Assembly (NCBI GenBank): GCA_964455525.1
Contig: CAYVWR010000001.1
Span: 1-64,000 of the forward strand
DNA: 64,000 nucleotides
DNA from: JAFDZV01 sp964455525
Lineage (GTDB): Bacteria > Bacteroidota > Ignavibacteria > OLB7
Direction: 5' to 3'
This document shows positions 27,071-36,620 of this stretch, piece after piece (positions within the stretch are counted from its first letter, which is position 1; the number at the start of each line of letters is the position of its first letter). Below the pieces are notes generated by a model. The model did no database searches. It was given only the letters and a program-made list of their open reading frames with translations, and was not told where the DNA came from. A program made the translations under genes and the position numbers.

Positions 27071-28152
27071 GGTCGATTGCAGGAGCTGTCCCCCTCACAC
27101 TCCCGCTTCGCGGGATGGCCCGCTCCATAACCTTTACGCTGCTGCCGCTGATTCTTATCGGCGTCATCATCCTTTCGGCAGGGATCGGCGCCATGCCGAT
27201 CTCTCCGGGACAGGTGCTGGCGATTCTTGCCAACCAGATCGGCATTACTCTTCCGTGGCATTTCGATGATGGGCAGGCCGGGGTGCTTCTTGCAGTCCGG
27301 CTCCCACGTGTCTGCCTGGGCATTCTGATCGGCGCAGGGCTGGCATCCTCGGGCGCTGCCATGCAGGGATTGTTCCGCAATCCCCTGGCCGATCCGGGCC
27401 TGATAGGAGTTTCAAGCGGCGCCGCGCTCGGGGCCATTTCCATGATCGTGCTCGGCGGGACGGTGCTTCATCAGATCCCGGAATGGCTAACCGCCTATCT
27501 GGTGCCGCTTGCGGCGTTCACGGGAAGCCTTATCGTCACCATCGCCGTGTATAGGTTCTCCTCGCGTGGCGGCCGTAGAACGGTGGCAACGATGCTCCTG
27601 ACCGGCATCGCAATCAACGCCATGGCCGGTGCCGGAACCGGCCTTCTGACCTTTGTTGCAACCGATGCCCAGCTCCGGTCGATCACCTTCTGGAGCCTGG
27701 GAAGCCTGGGTGCCGGAACCTGGCAGGCGGTTGGGGCAGGGCTGCCGTTTATCCTGGTGGCGCTGCTGCTGCTGCCACGACAGGCGCATGCGCTGAACGC
27801 GCTGACCCTGGGAGAGGAGGAGGCCGGACATATCGGCATCAATGTGGACTCAGTGAAACGGATCGTGGTGGTGCTCACCTCGCTTGCGGTGGGCGCATCG
27901 GTTGCCCTTGCAGGGATCATCGGGTTCATCCCGTTGATCGCCCCACATCTTCTGCGCTTCCTGATCGGTCCCGACCATCGGTTCCTGCTCGGCGGCTCGG
28001 CGCTGCTGGGAGCGATCATCCTGCTGGGAGCCGATCTTGCAGCACGAACGATCGTGGCGCCGGCCGAGCTTCCGATCGGCATTGTCACGGCGGCTCTGGG
28101 CGCCCCCTTCTTCCTCTGGTTGCTTATGCGCGAGCAGCGGGGGGATGCATAA
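27067..28152 (+). CDS. hmuU: Heme ABC transporter permease HmuU
   Basis: 361 residues, FecCD/BtuC-type permease with about ten membrane helices. Family landmarks include LLAVRLPRVCLGILIGAGLA, AAMQGLFRNPLADPGLIGVS, a Gly-rich ALGAISMIVLGG, the coupling region SLGSLGAGTW and late GFIPLIAPHLLRFLIGPDHR. The order matches HmuU/BhuU. It forms the membrane channel for heme import with HmuV as ATPase. Start overlaps hmuT by 4 bases; stop overlaps the hmuV start (TAATG), so the three subunits are made in step. Confidence 0.95.
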   Translation: MRSIAGAVPLTLPLRGMARSITFTLLPLILIGVIILSAGIGAMPISPGQVLAILANQIGITLPWHFDDGQAGVLLAVRLPRVCLGILIGAGLASSGAAMQGLFRNPLADPGLIGVSSGAALGAISMIVLGGTVLHQIPEWLTAYLVPLAAFTGSLIVTIAVYRFSSRGGRRTVATMLLTGIAINAMAGAGTGLLTFVATDAQLRSITFWSLGSLGAGTWQAVGAGLPFILVALLLLPRQAHALNALTLGEEEAGHIGINVDSVKRIVVVLTSLAVGASVALAGIIGFIPLIAPHLLRFLIGPDHRFLLGGSALLGAIILLGADLAARTIVAPAELPIGIVTAALGAPFFLWLLMREQRGDA

Positions 28153-28958
28153 TGAGCATGACAGGCACGGCGCTTACGGTTACCATCGGCCCACGCGCCA
28201 TTCTCGACAACGTCTCGATAGAGATCGCGCCGGGAGAGGTGGTAGGGGTGCTTGGACCGAACGGGGCAGGCAAATCGACGCTGCTCAAAACTCTCTGTGG
28301 GGATCTCAAGCCACAGCGGGGGGAGGTTACGCTGAACGGACGGCCTCTGTTATCATGGTCGGCAAAGGATCGGGCACGACGCAGAGCTGTGTTGCCACAG
28401 CACTCGCTGCTGTCGTTTCCGTTCTCGGCCATGGAGGTTGTGCTGATGGGACGGACCCATCATGCCTCAGGGAAGCTTTATCCGGGAGATTATCAGGCCG
28501 CCCGGGATGCGCTGGACGCCGCCGATGCCAGCCACCTGGCATCGCGCATCTACACGACGCTCTCAGGGGGCGAGCGCCAACGGGTGCACCTGGCACGCGT
28601 GCTTGCGCAGATGTGGGATGCATCGCCGGATGAAGGCTACTACTTTCTGTTCGACGAACCACTGGCCGGCCTCGATCTTGCCCATCAGCATACTACCCTG
28701 GCCGTCGCCAGGCAGTTCGCGGCAAAGGGCGCGGGCGTCCTGGTGATCCTGCACGATCTGAATCTGGCCGCACAGTATTCAGACCGCATCGTCGTGCTTC
28801 AGCGAGGAGCCGCCGTCAGCACCGGAACCCCGCACGAAGTGCTCACCCCGGAACTGATCGCGGAGGTCTTCGGGCTTCCCACGCTTGTTCTCCCTCACCC
28901 CAATTTCGATTGTCCGCTCATTGTGGCCGGAACAGCAAAGGACCACTTTGCAGTATAA
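28152..28958 (+). CDS. hmuV: Heme ABC transporter ATP-binding protein HmuV
   Basis: 268 residues with all ABC motifs: Walker A GPNGAGKST (~35-43), Q-loop LPQHSLLSFPFSA, signature LSGGERQRVHLARVLAQ, Walker B YFLFDEPLAGLDL and H-loop ILHDLNLAAQYSD. The late landmark GTPHEVLTPELIAEVFGL is typical of HmuV. It energises heme import through HmuU. Followed by a 188-base gap before hmuS, which may therefore also have its own promoter. Confidence 0.95.
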   Translation: MSMTGTALTVTIGPRAILDNVSIEIAPGEVVGVLGPNGAGKSTLLKTLCGDLKPQRGEVTLNGRPLLSWSAKDRARRRAVLPQHSLLSFPFSAMEVVLMGRTHHASGKLYPGDYQAARDALDAADASHLASRIYTTLSGGERQRVHLARVLAQMWDASPDEGYYFLFDEPLAGLDLAHQHTTLAVARQFAAKGAGVLVILHDLNLAAQYSDRIVVLQRGAAVSTGTPHEVLTPELIAEVFGLPTLVLPHPNFDCPLIVAGTAKDHFAV

Positions 28959-29146
28959 GCTGGAAACGGATGCCGAAACGGTGCGCAGCGCCGTGCATGC
29001 ATAGGGCGGAACCCGGTTGCACGAGAATGCCCTGATGGCCGCCCCGGGAGAACAGACGAAGCGCACGATGATAGCTGCTCCGCGGCATGCCAGCAAACAA
29101 GAACTATCGATGTCTCTTCATCCAACATCATTCAGAGATACAGGTT

Positions 29147-30217
29147 ATGAACAACGAACAGATCACTGCCCCGAGCATCAGCCTTGCCGACCGCCTGAGG
29201 GCGTTTAAAGAGGAAAATCCAAAGATGCGGATTCGTGAAGTCGCGAATCAGCTCGGCGTCAGCGAGGCGGAACTGGTCGCGACCGGCTGCGGAACAACGG
29301 CCGTGCGGCTGAGCGAGGACTGGAAAGGCATCCTGACCTCGCTTGAAGAGCTTGGAACGCTTATGGCACTGACACGCAACGAAAACGCCGTGCATGAGCG
29401 CAAGGGAGTGTATAGGAACGTGTCGTTCAGCGGGCCGGTAGGTCTCGTCCTGGATGAGGAGATTGATCTGCGGATCTTCCTGATGTACTGGCATTTCGGT
29501 TTTGCTCTGGCAGAGGAAACCACCAATGGCACCCGCCGCAGCATGCAGTTCTTCAATCAGGATGGCACGGCCGTGCACAAGATCTACCTCCAGGAAGAGG
29601 ATAAGCTGGAGAAGTGGAACGCGCTGGTGGAGCGATTCCGCCGTGAAGATCAGAGCGCGACGCTCGACATCAGGCCCGTTCCGGCACCCCCGGAGGATCG
29701 GCCTGATGAGGAGGTCGATTTTGCAGGACTGTTCGCCGACTGGGGCGCCATGAAGGATACGCACGAGTTCTTCGGACTGCTCAAGAAGTTCAAGGTGGGA
29801 CGTCTCCAGGCAATCAGGAATGCCCCGCCGGAGTTCGCCAAGCAGGTAACGCCGGAGAGCTTCCGCAAGGCGCTCGAAACCGCTTCGGCAACCGGCCTGG
29901 AGATCATGGTTTTTGTGGGAAGCCCGGGCGTGATCCAGATTCATGGCGGTCCGGTGGAGCGGCTGGTGACAACCGGACCGTGGCTCAATGTGCTCGACCC
30001 GCGGTTCAATCTGCATCTGCGTGAGGATAAGATTGCAACGGCATGGGCAGTCTGGAAGCCAACCACCGATGGCCTTGTCTCCTCGCTCGAACTGTTCGAT
30101 GCCGATGGCGAGCTTATCGCGCAACTGTTCGGCAAGCGCAAGCCGGGCGTGCCGGAACTGGAGGCATGGGCCAAGCTTGTCAAGGAACTGGAAGAGTACG
30201 CTCCGGCGGTGAACTGA
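29147..30217 (+). CDS. hmuS: Heme-degrading/transfer protein HmuS (HemS family)
   Basis: 356 residues from ATG 29147. Two tandem HemS domains: the first starts LADRLRAFKEENPKMRIREV with VANQLGVSEAELVATGCG, and contains ALTRNENAVHERKGVYRNVS, whose His aligns with the heme ligand of HemS/ChuS. The second repeats the layout (FFGLLKKFKVGRLQAIRNAP ... IMVFVGSPGVIQIHGGPVER ... GPWLNVLDPRFNLHLREDKI). HemS proteins bind or break down imported heme in the cytoplasm to release iron, which completes the pathway begun by HmuTUV. No TonB-dependent heme receptor gene is in the window. Confidence 0.93.
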   Translation: MNNEQITAPSISLADRLRAFKEENPKMRIREVANQLGVSEAELVATGCGTTAVRLSEDWKGILTSLEELGTLMALTRNENAVHERKGVYRNVSFSGPVGLVLDEEIDLRIFLMYWHFGFALAEETTNGTRRSMQFFNQDGTAVHKIYLQEEDKLEKWNALVERFRREDQSATLDIRPVPAPPEDRPDEEVDFAGLFADWGAMKDTHEFFGLLKKFKVGRLQAIRNAPPEFAKQVTPESFRKALETASATGLEIMVFVGSPGVIQIHGGPVERLVTTGPWLNVLDPRFNLHLREDKIATAWAVWKPTTDGLVSSLELFDADGELIAQLFGKRKPGVPELEAWAKLVKELEEYAPAVN

Positions 30218-30234
30218 TAGAAGAATATGGAGTT

Positions 30235-30270
30235 GGGGTATGGCACTGGAGCGTTCCGGCGCCATACCCC
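30235..30270 (+). terminator. Terminator-like hairpin after hmuS
   Basis: GGGGTATGGC and GCCATACCCC form a perfect 10-bp outer stem, with further partial pairing (CTGGA / TTCCGG) inside the 16-base loop region. It starts 17 bases after the hmuS stop. There is no T-run. The remaining 30271-30661 contains no recognisable gene. Confidence 0.5.
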
Positions 30271-30661
30271 GGCACTTCGCAAGAAAGTCAGATGGCGGAC
30301 GCTCCTGCGCTACATCGCGCCCCCGGCCCGGCAACACCACAGCCACCAGAACAAGAGGGATGCGTAGAACCTCCGCAACACTTCCCCCCACGAACCACAG
30401 CCGCTTGCTCTCCAGCATGATCTCCAGATTCCCCTTCCGGGGGCCGATCGTCCGCTATCACCGCCGACCATGCCGGGGCATCCCCGTCTCAAATGGCCGG
30501 GTTTCTGCCGCCGATAGCCACGCCGCTTCAGCGAATGGCGGCGCCATCTGCCTGCCGACGGCCATCCCGATACCATGACGGTCCCCGCCAGTGGCATTCG
30601 CAGGCAGAGCGATCATGCTCCTCCCCTGCCGACAGCAACGGCGGCTGGAGCCTGGCGGGCA

Positions 30662-31843
30662 CTACATGCCAAGCCCCAGCAATTTCTCCAAACGCTGTTC
30701 ACGGATGCCGTAGAACGCCTTGAGCGCGCCGATCTCCCCGAGCGCCTTCTCACGGTCGGGCGTGCCGCCACGCAGCCCGACGATCATCGTATTCTTGCGG
30801 GTATGCTCGGTAGAGATGAACTCAAAGACCTTGGCATCGTACCCGCTATGCTCAAGCAGAAGTGCGCGGAGCGCATCGGTGAGACATTCGGCTTCGCGTT
30901 CCAGAAGGATACCATGACGCAGAATGCCACGCAGGGCGGGAGGGGGCACGATCTGCCGACGGATCTCCTTATGGCAGCAGGGGGCGCAGATGATGATGGC
31001 CGCGCCCGCTGCAATCCCCTTGTGGATGGCATCATCGGTAGCGGTATTGCAGGCATGCAGGGCTATCAGGATATCGGCACCATCCGGCTGATAATCGCCG
31101 ATATACGCCTCGCGGAACTCAAGCCGCTCGAACCCGGATTCCCGCGCAATCTCGGCGCAGAGCTTCACCAGCTCCGGGCGCACCTCCACCCCGAGGACAT
31201 TTGCACGAATCCCACGAACGTTGTTCAGATAGTCGTACAGAGCGAACGTAAGGTACCCCTTGCCCGACCCCATATCAACCACCGTGATCTCCTGGCGCCC
31301 GGCCAGCTCCGAGGAATCGAACAGCCCCGCGACGATCTCGATAAACCTGTTGATCTGCCGGAACTTCCCCCCCATCTTCTCCCGTACCTCCCCGGCGCCA
31401 TCCAGCACCCCAAGCGCCTGTAGATAGCCGCTGCCGGCAGCCACGATCGGACGCTGCTTTTCACGGTCATGGCTCTTTGATGGGATATCCGTACAGGTAG
31501 GGCGGGAAACCGAAAGATGTGGCTTCCGCTTTCTGCTGTATTCAATCTGGGCATCGCCGCTGGTGGCAAAAAGATGGCCGCTCAGAAACGATGCCCCAAG
31601 CAGTTCGCGCACAACTGCCAGCCCATCCTCAAGCCCATGATGTGCGGATATATCGCGGGTACGATAACGAAAAAGGAAGGCGAGGCGATCCTCCCCCTTG
31701 ATTGCCACCAGCCGCAACGATACGGATTGAAGATCCGGCTCCGCACCACGGTATTTCCCGAGCGTTGCCTTGACGAACGTTCCATCGCGCAGGCTTTCGG
31801 CCAGCATTGCACGGAACGTTTCGGTATGATCGTTCTTCTGCAC
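30662..31843 (-). CDS. SAM-dependent methyltransferase (Methyltransf_32 type)
   Basis: 393 residues, GTG start at 31843 chosen because GGAG lies 6 bases upstream (ATG 31807 is the alternative). The N-terminal ~150 residues are a family-specific domain (LGKYRGAEPDLQSVSLRLVA, KGEDRLAFLFRYRTRDISAH). The Rossmann methyltransferase domain begins ITVVDMGSGKGYLTFALYDY (SAM-binding glycine motif), continues LGVEVRPELVKLCAEIAR, DILIALHACNTATDDAI and IICAPCCHKEIRRQI. The ALHACxTATD and PCCHK signatures are those of the METTL25/Methyltransf_32 group, whose bacterial members are thought to modify RNA; the substrate here is unknown. Confidence 0.87.
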   Translation of the reverse strand: MQKNDHTETFRAMLAESLRDGTFVKATLGKYRGAEPDLQSVSLRLVAIKGEDRLAFLFRYRTRDISAHHGLEDGLAVVRELLGASFLSGHLFATSGDAQIEYSRKRKPHLSVSRPTCTDIPSKSHDREKQRPIVAAGSGYLQALGVLDGAGEVREKMGGKFRQINRFIEIVAGLFDSSELAGRQEITVVDMGSGKGYLTFALYDYLNNVRGIRANVLGVEVRPELVKLCAEIARESGFERLEFREAYIGDYQPDGADILIALHACNTATDDAIHKGIAAGAAIIICAPCCHKEIRRQIVPPPALRGILRHGILLEREAECLTDALRALLLEHSGYDAKVFEFISTEHTRKNTMIVGLRGGTPDREKALGEIGALKAFYGIREQRLEKLLGLGM

Positions 31844-32120
31844 TCTCGTCTCCGGGGATAATCAGTGATAGCCGCACCGCAACCACAGCGGCAGCAAAGC
31901 TCTGCCGGATGGGCCGATACTCGTATACGGGAAGGATGAGATAGTGACAATGTCCTCCCCGGCAGTCGCCGAAGCCGCATCGGGGAACTATCGGAGACAC
32001 TGCATCCGTGTGATATGGACACAGGGCACGGCGGGCATGAATGGCCCCGATGCACCCGTGGCGGCGGCAAACTTGCCCCCTGCGTTGCGCACAAGCACGC
32101 ACCGCCATAGCAGGCACGGC

Positions 32121-32768
32121 CTATTCGATAAACTGCGCGATCCGTTCAACCGTACGTTCAAGCCCCCGGATCGACTCCAGAACATCGCCCGGAACTTCCA
32201 TGACGTGGTTGGCCCCCTCTATCGAGAGGCTGCCGCCACCGGTAGCGCGTTCCAGCTCGGCCAGATGTATGCTGTCGAACTGCTCATCGGCGGTTCCGCC
32301 GATAAAAAGGGCACGATGCGGCGTTGCGGCGATCTGCGACCGCAGACGCTCGCTGCGCAGAAGCGGGGTCATCCAGATACAGGAAACGCCCCGGAATCGC
32401 CGATCGCGCTCCAGCAGATCCCCCATCACCAATGTTCCAAGCGATTTACCCAGAATTGTGACACGCGAGTATAAACGCCCACCGAGCGCCGCATCCAATG
32501 CCGGGGGCACGTCGGCATTCAGGCGACGGTACATCTCCTCGTTGGAGGTCATCTCCGCCGTATATGGCGTATAATCCACCACAAGAACATCGGCCCCCTC
32601 CTCCTGAAACAACCGGATGGGATAGAGAAGGAAAGGGAGATACGGGCCATAGGCACGGCCAGGAAGAACCACCGCCAAGTGATCCGTCTCCTGCTCCCGG
32701 CGAAGGAAGCGATGCGGGACCTCGCCGCCGTTATAACCAATGATGTCGAGTGCGATCTCCTGATGCAT
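32121..32768 (-). CDS. Alpha/beta-hydrolase
   Basis: 215 residues from ATG 32768 (frame open further, but upstream sequence is not protein-like; no clear ribosome site). Nucleophile elbow GKSLG within TILGKSLGTLVMGDLL, acid-bearing loop FIGGTADEQFDS and late His in EGANHVMEVPGDV give a complete Ser-Asp-His triad. The LAVVLPGRAYGPYLPFLLYP start recalls small dienelactone-hydrolase-like esterases. No signal peptide; cytoplasmic. Substrate unknown. Confidence 0.8.
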   Translation of the reverse strand: MHQEIALDIIGYNGGEVPHRFLRREQETDHLAVVLPGRAYGPYLPFLLYPIRLFQEEGADVLVVDYTPYTAEMTSNEEMYRRLNADVPPALDAALGGRLYSRVTILGKSLGTLVMGDLLERDRRFRGVSCIWMTPLLRSERLRSQIAATPHRALFIGGTADEQFDSIHLAELERATGGGSLSIEGANHVMEVPGDVLESIRGLERTVERIAQFIE

Positions 32769-32964
32769 GCTATGGCGCCATGATACATGTGAAGGGGAAA
32801 AAAGCCTGCACGCGATATCTCCATCTGGCAGGTGCAGTTCCACGCCGGAGTATAGCACTCTTCCTCTTTACTTCAGACCTGTTTCTTTTGCGACGGCCCG
32901 CACCCGTTCATGATCGGCGTGCCGGAGAGCACAAGACGATAGCCTGCGGCCGAAAAAACGGCAG

Positions 32965-32995
32965 CGGCCGAAGCTTGGTAGAAGCTCCGGCCGCA
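32965..32995 (-). terminator. Intrinsic terminator of the lipoprotein gene
   Basis: A 13-bp stem (GCGGCCGAAGCTT / AAGCTCCGGCCGC, one mismatch) with a 5-base loop. Read on the minus strand it is followed by TGCCGTTTTTTCGG, a run of six T. It lies 51 bases beyond the stop at 33046, so it very likely ends that transcript. Confidence 0.7.
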
Positions 32996-33045
32996 CTCAT
33001 GAGAAGAGCCGATGCCATGCAATACGGCTCTCCTGCTGTATCACC

Positions 33046-33453
33046 TTACCGTTTTGTTACGACAAGCGTTGCCACATACTCCCCTGGCTCTGTCTGCCTG
33101 GTGGAGAGCGGATAGGGCTTCAGATCAACAAGCCGAATCGAATAGCCGAGCAGCATGCTGCTCCGCGGTTCAACGGTCGTATTCAACTCGCTGCTGCCGG
33201 ACTCCTGCCCATTGCGCAGAGCAACGACGATCCGTGCGTTGCCCGCGGCCACGCAATGCACATCCACCGGACAACGGGTATCCTCGGCAACCGTAGTGAA
33301 CCCCACCTCCACCTTCTCTCCACGCACCATCACCGTCTGCCCCACAGCGATGTCGAACACCTCTGCCAGAGCAACCTCCTTTGGCCCCACAGGCGTATCA
33401 CACCGCGCAAACAGCAGAATCATCGGAACCACCAGAAGAAATTTCCTGACCAT
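33046..33453 (-). CDS. Small exported protein or lipoprotein
   Basis: 135 residues from ATG 33453, chosen because AGGAG lies 9 bases upstream (the in-frame GTG at 33459 is too close to it). N-terminal hydrophobic segment MVRKFLLVVPMILLFARC; the Cys could be lipidated although Arg before it is atypical. The core contains TTVAEDTRCPVDVHCVAAGN and ARIVVAL, a pattern seen in many small Bacteroidota exported proteins where the two Cys are conserved, and ends PGEYVATLVVTKR. Function unknown. It stands alone with its own terminator. Confidence 0.75.
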   Translation of the reverse strand: MVRKFLLVVPMILLFARCDTPVGPKEVALAEVFDIAVGQTVMVRGEKVEVGFTTVAEDTRCPVDVHCVAAGNARIVVALRNGQESGSSELNTTVEPRSSMLLGYSIRLVDLKPYPLSTRQTEPGEYVATLVVTKR

Positions 33454-33738
33454 TAGCACTATCTCCTAACGAAATAAGTTTGTCCAGACCCTGCCTGATG
33501 CCATCATCGTATCATGCGAGTTCTCAAAGGGAGCGTAAGGAACCATGCGTAGAAAGGGGTGAACCGTCAAGCTGCTCCGCTCTTCGCAACGACGGCCAGT
33601 GGCTATCAGATATGACCTGGTATCCGAATATGCATGGCAGCAGAAAGCGCTCCATGCGACCACACCTGTACGACGCTGCCGATGGATCTTGTCACACGGT
33701 TCAAGGAGAAATATATCGGCAGGAGGCATTGCACACGA

Positions 33739-35880
33739 TCACGCTGGCGGCTGAGAGTTCCTTGCCGAAGGAACTCTCAGCCGGATACGGGTATAACGAT
33801 CCGGCACACTTTCAATGGCAAGCGAACCGCCCACCACGGCAAGCATCGTGCTATGCAGGGCAAGCCCCTGGCCGCTTCCTCCGGCCGACGCCTCTGCGCC
33901 ATCGATGCCCACACCATCATCCTCGATCGTTATCTCCAGGCCATCATCGGTCGCAACCAGCACTACTGCAAGGCGCAGCGGACGGCGGCCATTGCCGCCG
34001 CGAGCGTAACGGGCAGCGTTGCGGATGATTTCACGCGCCGCATAGTAGGCAACATCGGCCGCAAGCGGGGACAGCTCGGAGGCCATGCCCTGCGCCTCGG
34101 CGTCGGCATCCCAGAGCACATGATCGAACCCATTACGGAATTCGACCATCGCAACATGGCGCAATGCGCCAGCAAAGCCAAGACGTTCCACGGCCTGCGA
34201 TGTAGGCGCGGGAAGCTCGCGAAGGAGATCGGAAACCTTTCGATGAAGATCGCCGATCATGCCCACCGCCTCGCGCGCGGCAGCGCTGCCACCGCTCAGC
34301 TCCAGCATCACCGCATGAAGCTGCGGCAGCACATCGTCATGCAGCACACGCCGCGTCTGCTGATCCACCACCTGGCTCTCGGCAAGGCGCCGCCGCTGCA
34401 ACTCCATAAGCCTGCGGGCCATCTCGGCACCCGCCTGCATATCGATCAGACGCTCGCCGCTGGCCCGTGCTATCTCCATCTCCTCCTGCGTATACAAGCC
34501 CCCATCAAGCTTTTCCCCAAGCAGCAGGGCACCGATCAACCCACGTTCGCTCCAGAGCGGGATAGCCCAGACCGCGCCGCCGTAACGGACCGGATCGACC
34601 TGCACGCTCAGCGTGCGGGGAGAGTTGAGCGCCGCAAGCAGCTCCGATCGGTCCGCAAGCGAATCGGGCGGAGAGGCAGGATACGACAGAACCGGCCCCG
34701 CAAGCGCTGCCATCGGACCCAGCGGGACAAGACAGGCCACCCGCGAGCCGAGCACATCGGTGCAGAGCGCACGAAATGGCACGGCAACGTTCGTTCCCGA
34801 ACTTCCCTCATCTCTACCGGCCAGAAGGAACTCGTACAACTGCTGGCTGCCGATAAAGGGACGGAGATGTTCCAGATAACGATCCCGTTCGGCGAACGAA
34901 CGCCAGTTGAGCAGCGCATAAAACAGTGCGATCAGCACTGTGGCGATCAGAAGGCTGTAGATCGGTGGAAGATCGAGCACAAGCGCAAGGCTTAGAAGCG
35001 CGCTATATCCTGCGGCAAGCACTATTGCATTATACCAGTGCCGACGGAATCCCTGGCGCGGAAGGATCTTGCCGGTAAATATCTCATAGGAGACAACGGC
35101 CTGCCCCAGACTGAGAATGGCACAAGCTATCAGAAAGGAGATGCAGAGGTCGAACCAGTGCAGCGCCAGCAGATCGCTCATGGTGAACACAGGCTCCCCC
35201 CACTCCACCACCACCCGGAACAGTGCCCACGCCACCAGCACACTGACGCCGATCAGAAGAAGGGTCGTCCCCTGAAGCCAGGGCCGCGCCCGCACCCTGG
35301 CCAGATCGCCCATCACCCTCCCGGATGGCTCTACATTGGCGAGCACATGCAGCGAAAGAATGAAGCAACAGATGATATACGCCGGATAGAGGATCACCTG
35401 CAACGGCACATGCCCCACAAACGGCATAGTCGAGTAGATCGTCCGTGGATCGTTCGATGAGGCAAGCCTGTCGATCGCCAGGAGCAGAACGGTCACGACG
35501 AGCGCAAAAGGTATCATCGCCGCCAGCGCACGCCGGTGGAAGCGCCTGAGCCTGCCCGCACGGTGTTCCCAGAATCCGGCAAACCAGAGCATAGCCCAAT
35601 ACCAGGCCATCGGCAACGCGATGATCGGAACCCAGCGGATAGACCACACCGGCCCAAGCATCAGCCGGAAGGAGAACAGGGTTCCTTCAAGCAGCAACGT
35701 ATGGAAGATGAAGAAGATCCCGGAGGCCAGCAGGCTTCCCCCGGCCAGCCATATGCCCCAGGCGCGGCGCTCGGCGTTCAGCAGCACGGTAAGGCCAAGC
35801 CATATCGAGATAATCATGTTGAAGGATGAGAGGGCGACCAGCACCCAACCGAGAATCGCATCACCGCTCATCCATTCCAT
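33739..35880 (-). CDS. Membrane sensor histidine kinase (NarX/LiaS-type dimerisation)
   Basis: 713 residues from ATG 35880, with GGGGGGAG 8 bases upstream; GTG 35889 and ATG 35871 are alternatives. About nine membrane helices fill residues 10-325 (7TM-like sensor). A GAF-like domain follows (~355-480), then HisKA_3 (VLHDDVLPQLHAVMLEL, His514) and an HATPase domain with N-box YYAAREIIRNAARYARG, G1 IEDDGVGIDG and G2 GQGLALHSTM. The gene overlaps the end of its response-regulator gene. The final codons fall inside a perfect 16-bp hairpin. The signal sensed is not evident. Confidence 0.9.
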   Translation of the reverse strand: MEWMSGDAILGWVLVALSSFNMIISIWLGLTVLLNAERRAWGIWLAGGSLLASGIFFIFHTLLLEGTLFSFRLMLGPVWSIRWVPIIALPMAWYWAMLWFAGFWEHRAGRLRRFHRRALAAMIPFALVVTVLLLAIDRLASSNDPRTIYSTMPFVGHVPLQVILYPAYIICCFILSLHVLANVEPSGRVMGDLARVRARPWLQGTTLLLIGVSVLVAWALFRVVVEWGEPVFTMSDLLALHWFDLCISFLIACAILSLGQAVVSYEIFTGKILPRQGFRRHWYNAIVLAAGYSALLSLALVLDLPPIYSLLIATVLIALFYALLNWRSFAERDRYLEHLRPFIGSQQLYEFLLAGRDEGSSGTNVAVPFRALCTDVLGSRVACLVPLGPMAALAGPVLSYPASPPDSLADRSELLAALNSPRTLSVQVDPVRYGGAVWAIPLWSERGLIGALLLGEKLDGGLYTQEEMEIARASGERLIDMQAGAEMARRLMELQRRRLAESQVVDQQTRRVLHDDVLPQLHAVMLELSGGSAAAREAVGMIGDLHRKVSDLLRELPAPTSQAVERLGFAGALRHVAMVEFRNGFDHVLWDADAEAQGMASELSPLAADVAYYAAREIIRNAARYARGGNGRRPLRLAVVLVATDDGLEITIEDDGVGIDGAEASAGGSGQGLALHSTMLAVVGGSLAIESVPDRYTRIRLRVPSARNSQPPA
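33748..33783. other. Perfect hairpin in the last codons of the kinase gene
   Basis: CGGCTGAGAGTTCCTT and AAGGAACTCTCAGCCG pair perfectly (16 bp) around a GCCG loop. On the minus strand it encodes the final LRVPSARNSQPPA of the kinase and ends 9 bases before the end of the stop codon. No T-run follows. It could act as a transcript stabiliser or terminator whose arms have been absorbed into the coding end. Confidence 0.6.
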
Positions 35881-36620
35881 TGCACCCACTCCCCCCGCTC
35901 GTTCTGGATCGTGGGCGTGCCATCCTCCTTCCAGACGATCATCCGTCCCTGTTGCACGATAAGCGCAGCACGGGTACGGGCAACCTTCTCATCGGTTGTG
36001 GTATCGTTCAAGCCCCACGCCGCGTAGATCTGTCCGTTTGTCCGGCTGATGGTGCGCTTATCGCGAAAACCGAAGCGCGATGCGATCTGCTCGTTGCTCA
36101 TGCCACGCGCAAGCATCTTCGCCACAGCCTGCTCGTTCGGCTCCAGAAGCGCCATCGGCGAACGCTCGTCCTTGTGCCGCACCTCCTGCACGCGGGACTC
36201 GATGTCCGGGTCGATGAAGTTTCTCCCGGCGATCGCATCGCGCAGCAACGGCACGATCATCTCCGGCAGCAGGTAGTTCGACTTGCGCACATAGGCATAA
36301 TGGCTCAGGATGCCGGAGCGGCGGAAGGCACGGTAATACTCGTCATCATCCTGAATCGAATAGAAGACCATCGGCATACGGGGGAATTCGCGCCGTATCG
36401 CCACGGCCGCCTCGATGCCGTTCATCGCTCCGGCAAGCTGCACGTCCATCAGAATCACTTCGGGGGCATGCTCCAGACAGTGCTCCATCGCCCGCTCACC
36501 GGTATCGCAGTCATACCCGACCTGCACCAGAGCGGTGGCATTAAGCCCGGCCCGAAGCGCCGGGCGAAGCTTGGGATTGTCCTCGACCAGAAGAAGATTG
36601 AACGGCTGCCGGATGTTCAT
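35868..36620 (-). CDS. Response regulator, NarL/LuxR-type
   Basis: 250 residues from ATG 36620. Receiver domain 1-125 with acidic pocket E13/D14 (LLVEDN), phosphoacceptor Asp59 (ILMDVQLAG), Ser88 in place of Thr and Lys113 (YVRKSN). An HTH region lies at ~165-215 (LLEPNEQAVAKMLARGMSNE, then QIASRFGFRDKRTISRTNGQ), and an unusual ~35-residue tail follows. It is phosphorylated by the overlapping downstream kinase gene product. The frame is open to 36986 but the upstream part is not protein-like. Confidence 0.9.
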   Translation of the reverse strand: MNIRQPFNLLLVEDNPKLRPALRAGLNATALVQVGYDCDTGERAMEHCLEHAPEVILMDVQLAGAMNGIEAAVAIRREFPRMPMVFYSIQDDDEYYRAFRRSGILSHYAYVRKSNYLLPEMIVPLLRDAIAGRNFIDPDIESRVQEVRHKDERSPMALLEPNEQAVAKMLARGMSNEQIASRFGFRDKRTISRTNGQIYAAWGLNDTTTDEKVARTRAALIVQQGRMIVWKEDGTPTIQNERGEWVQWNG

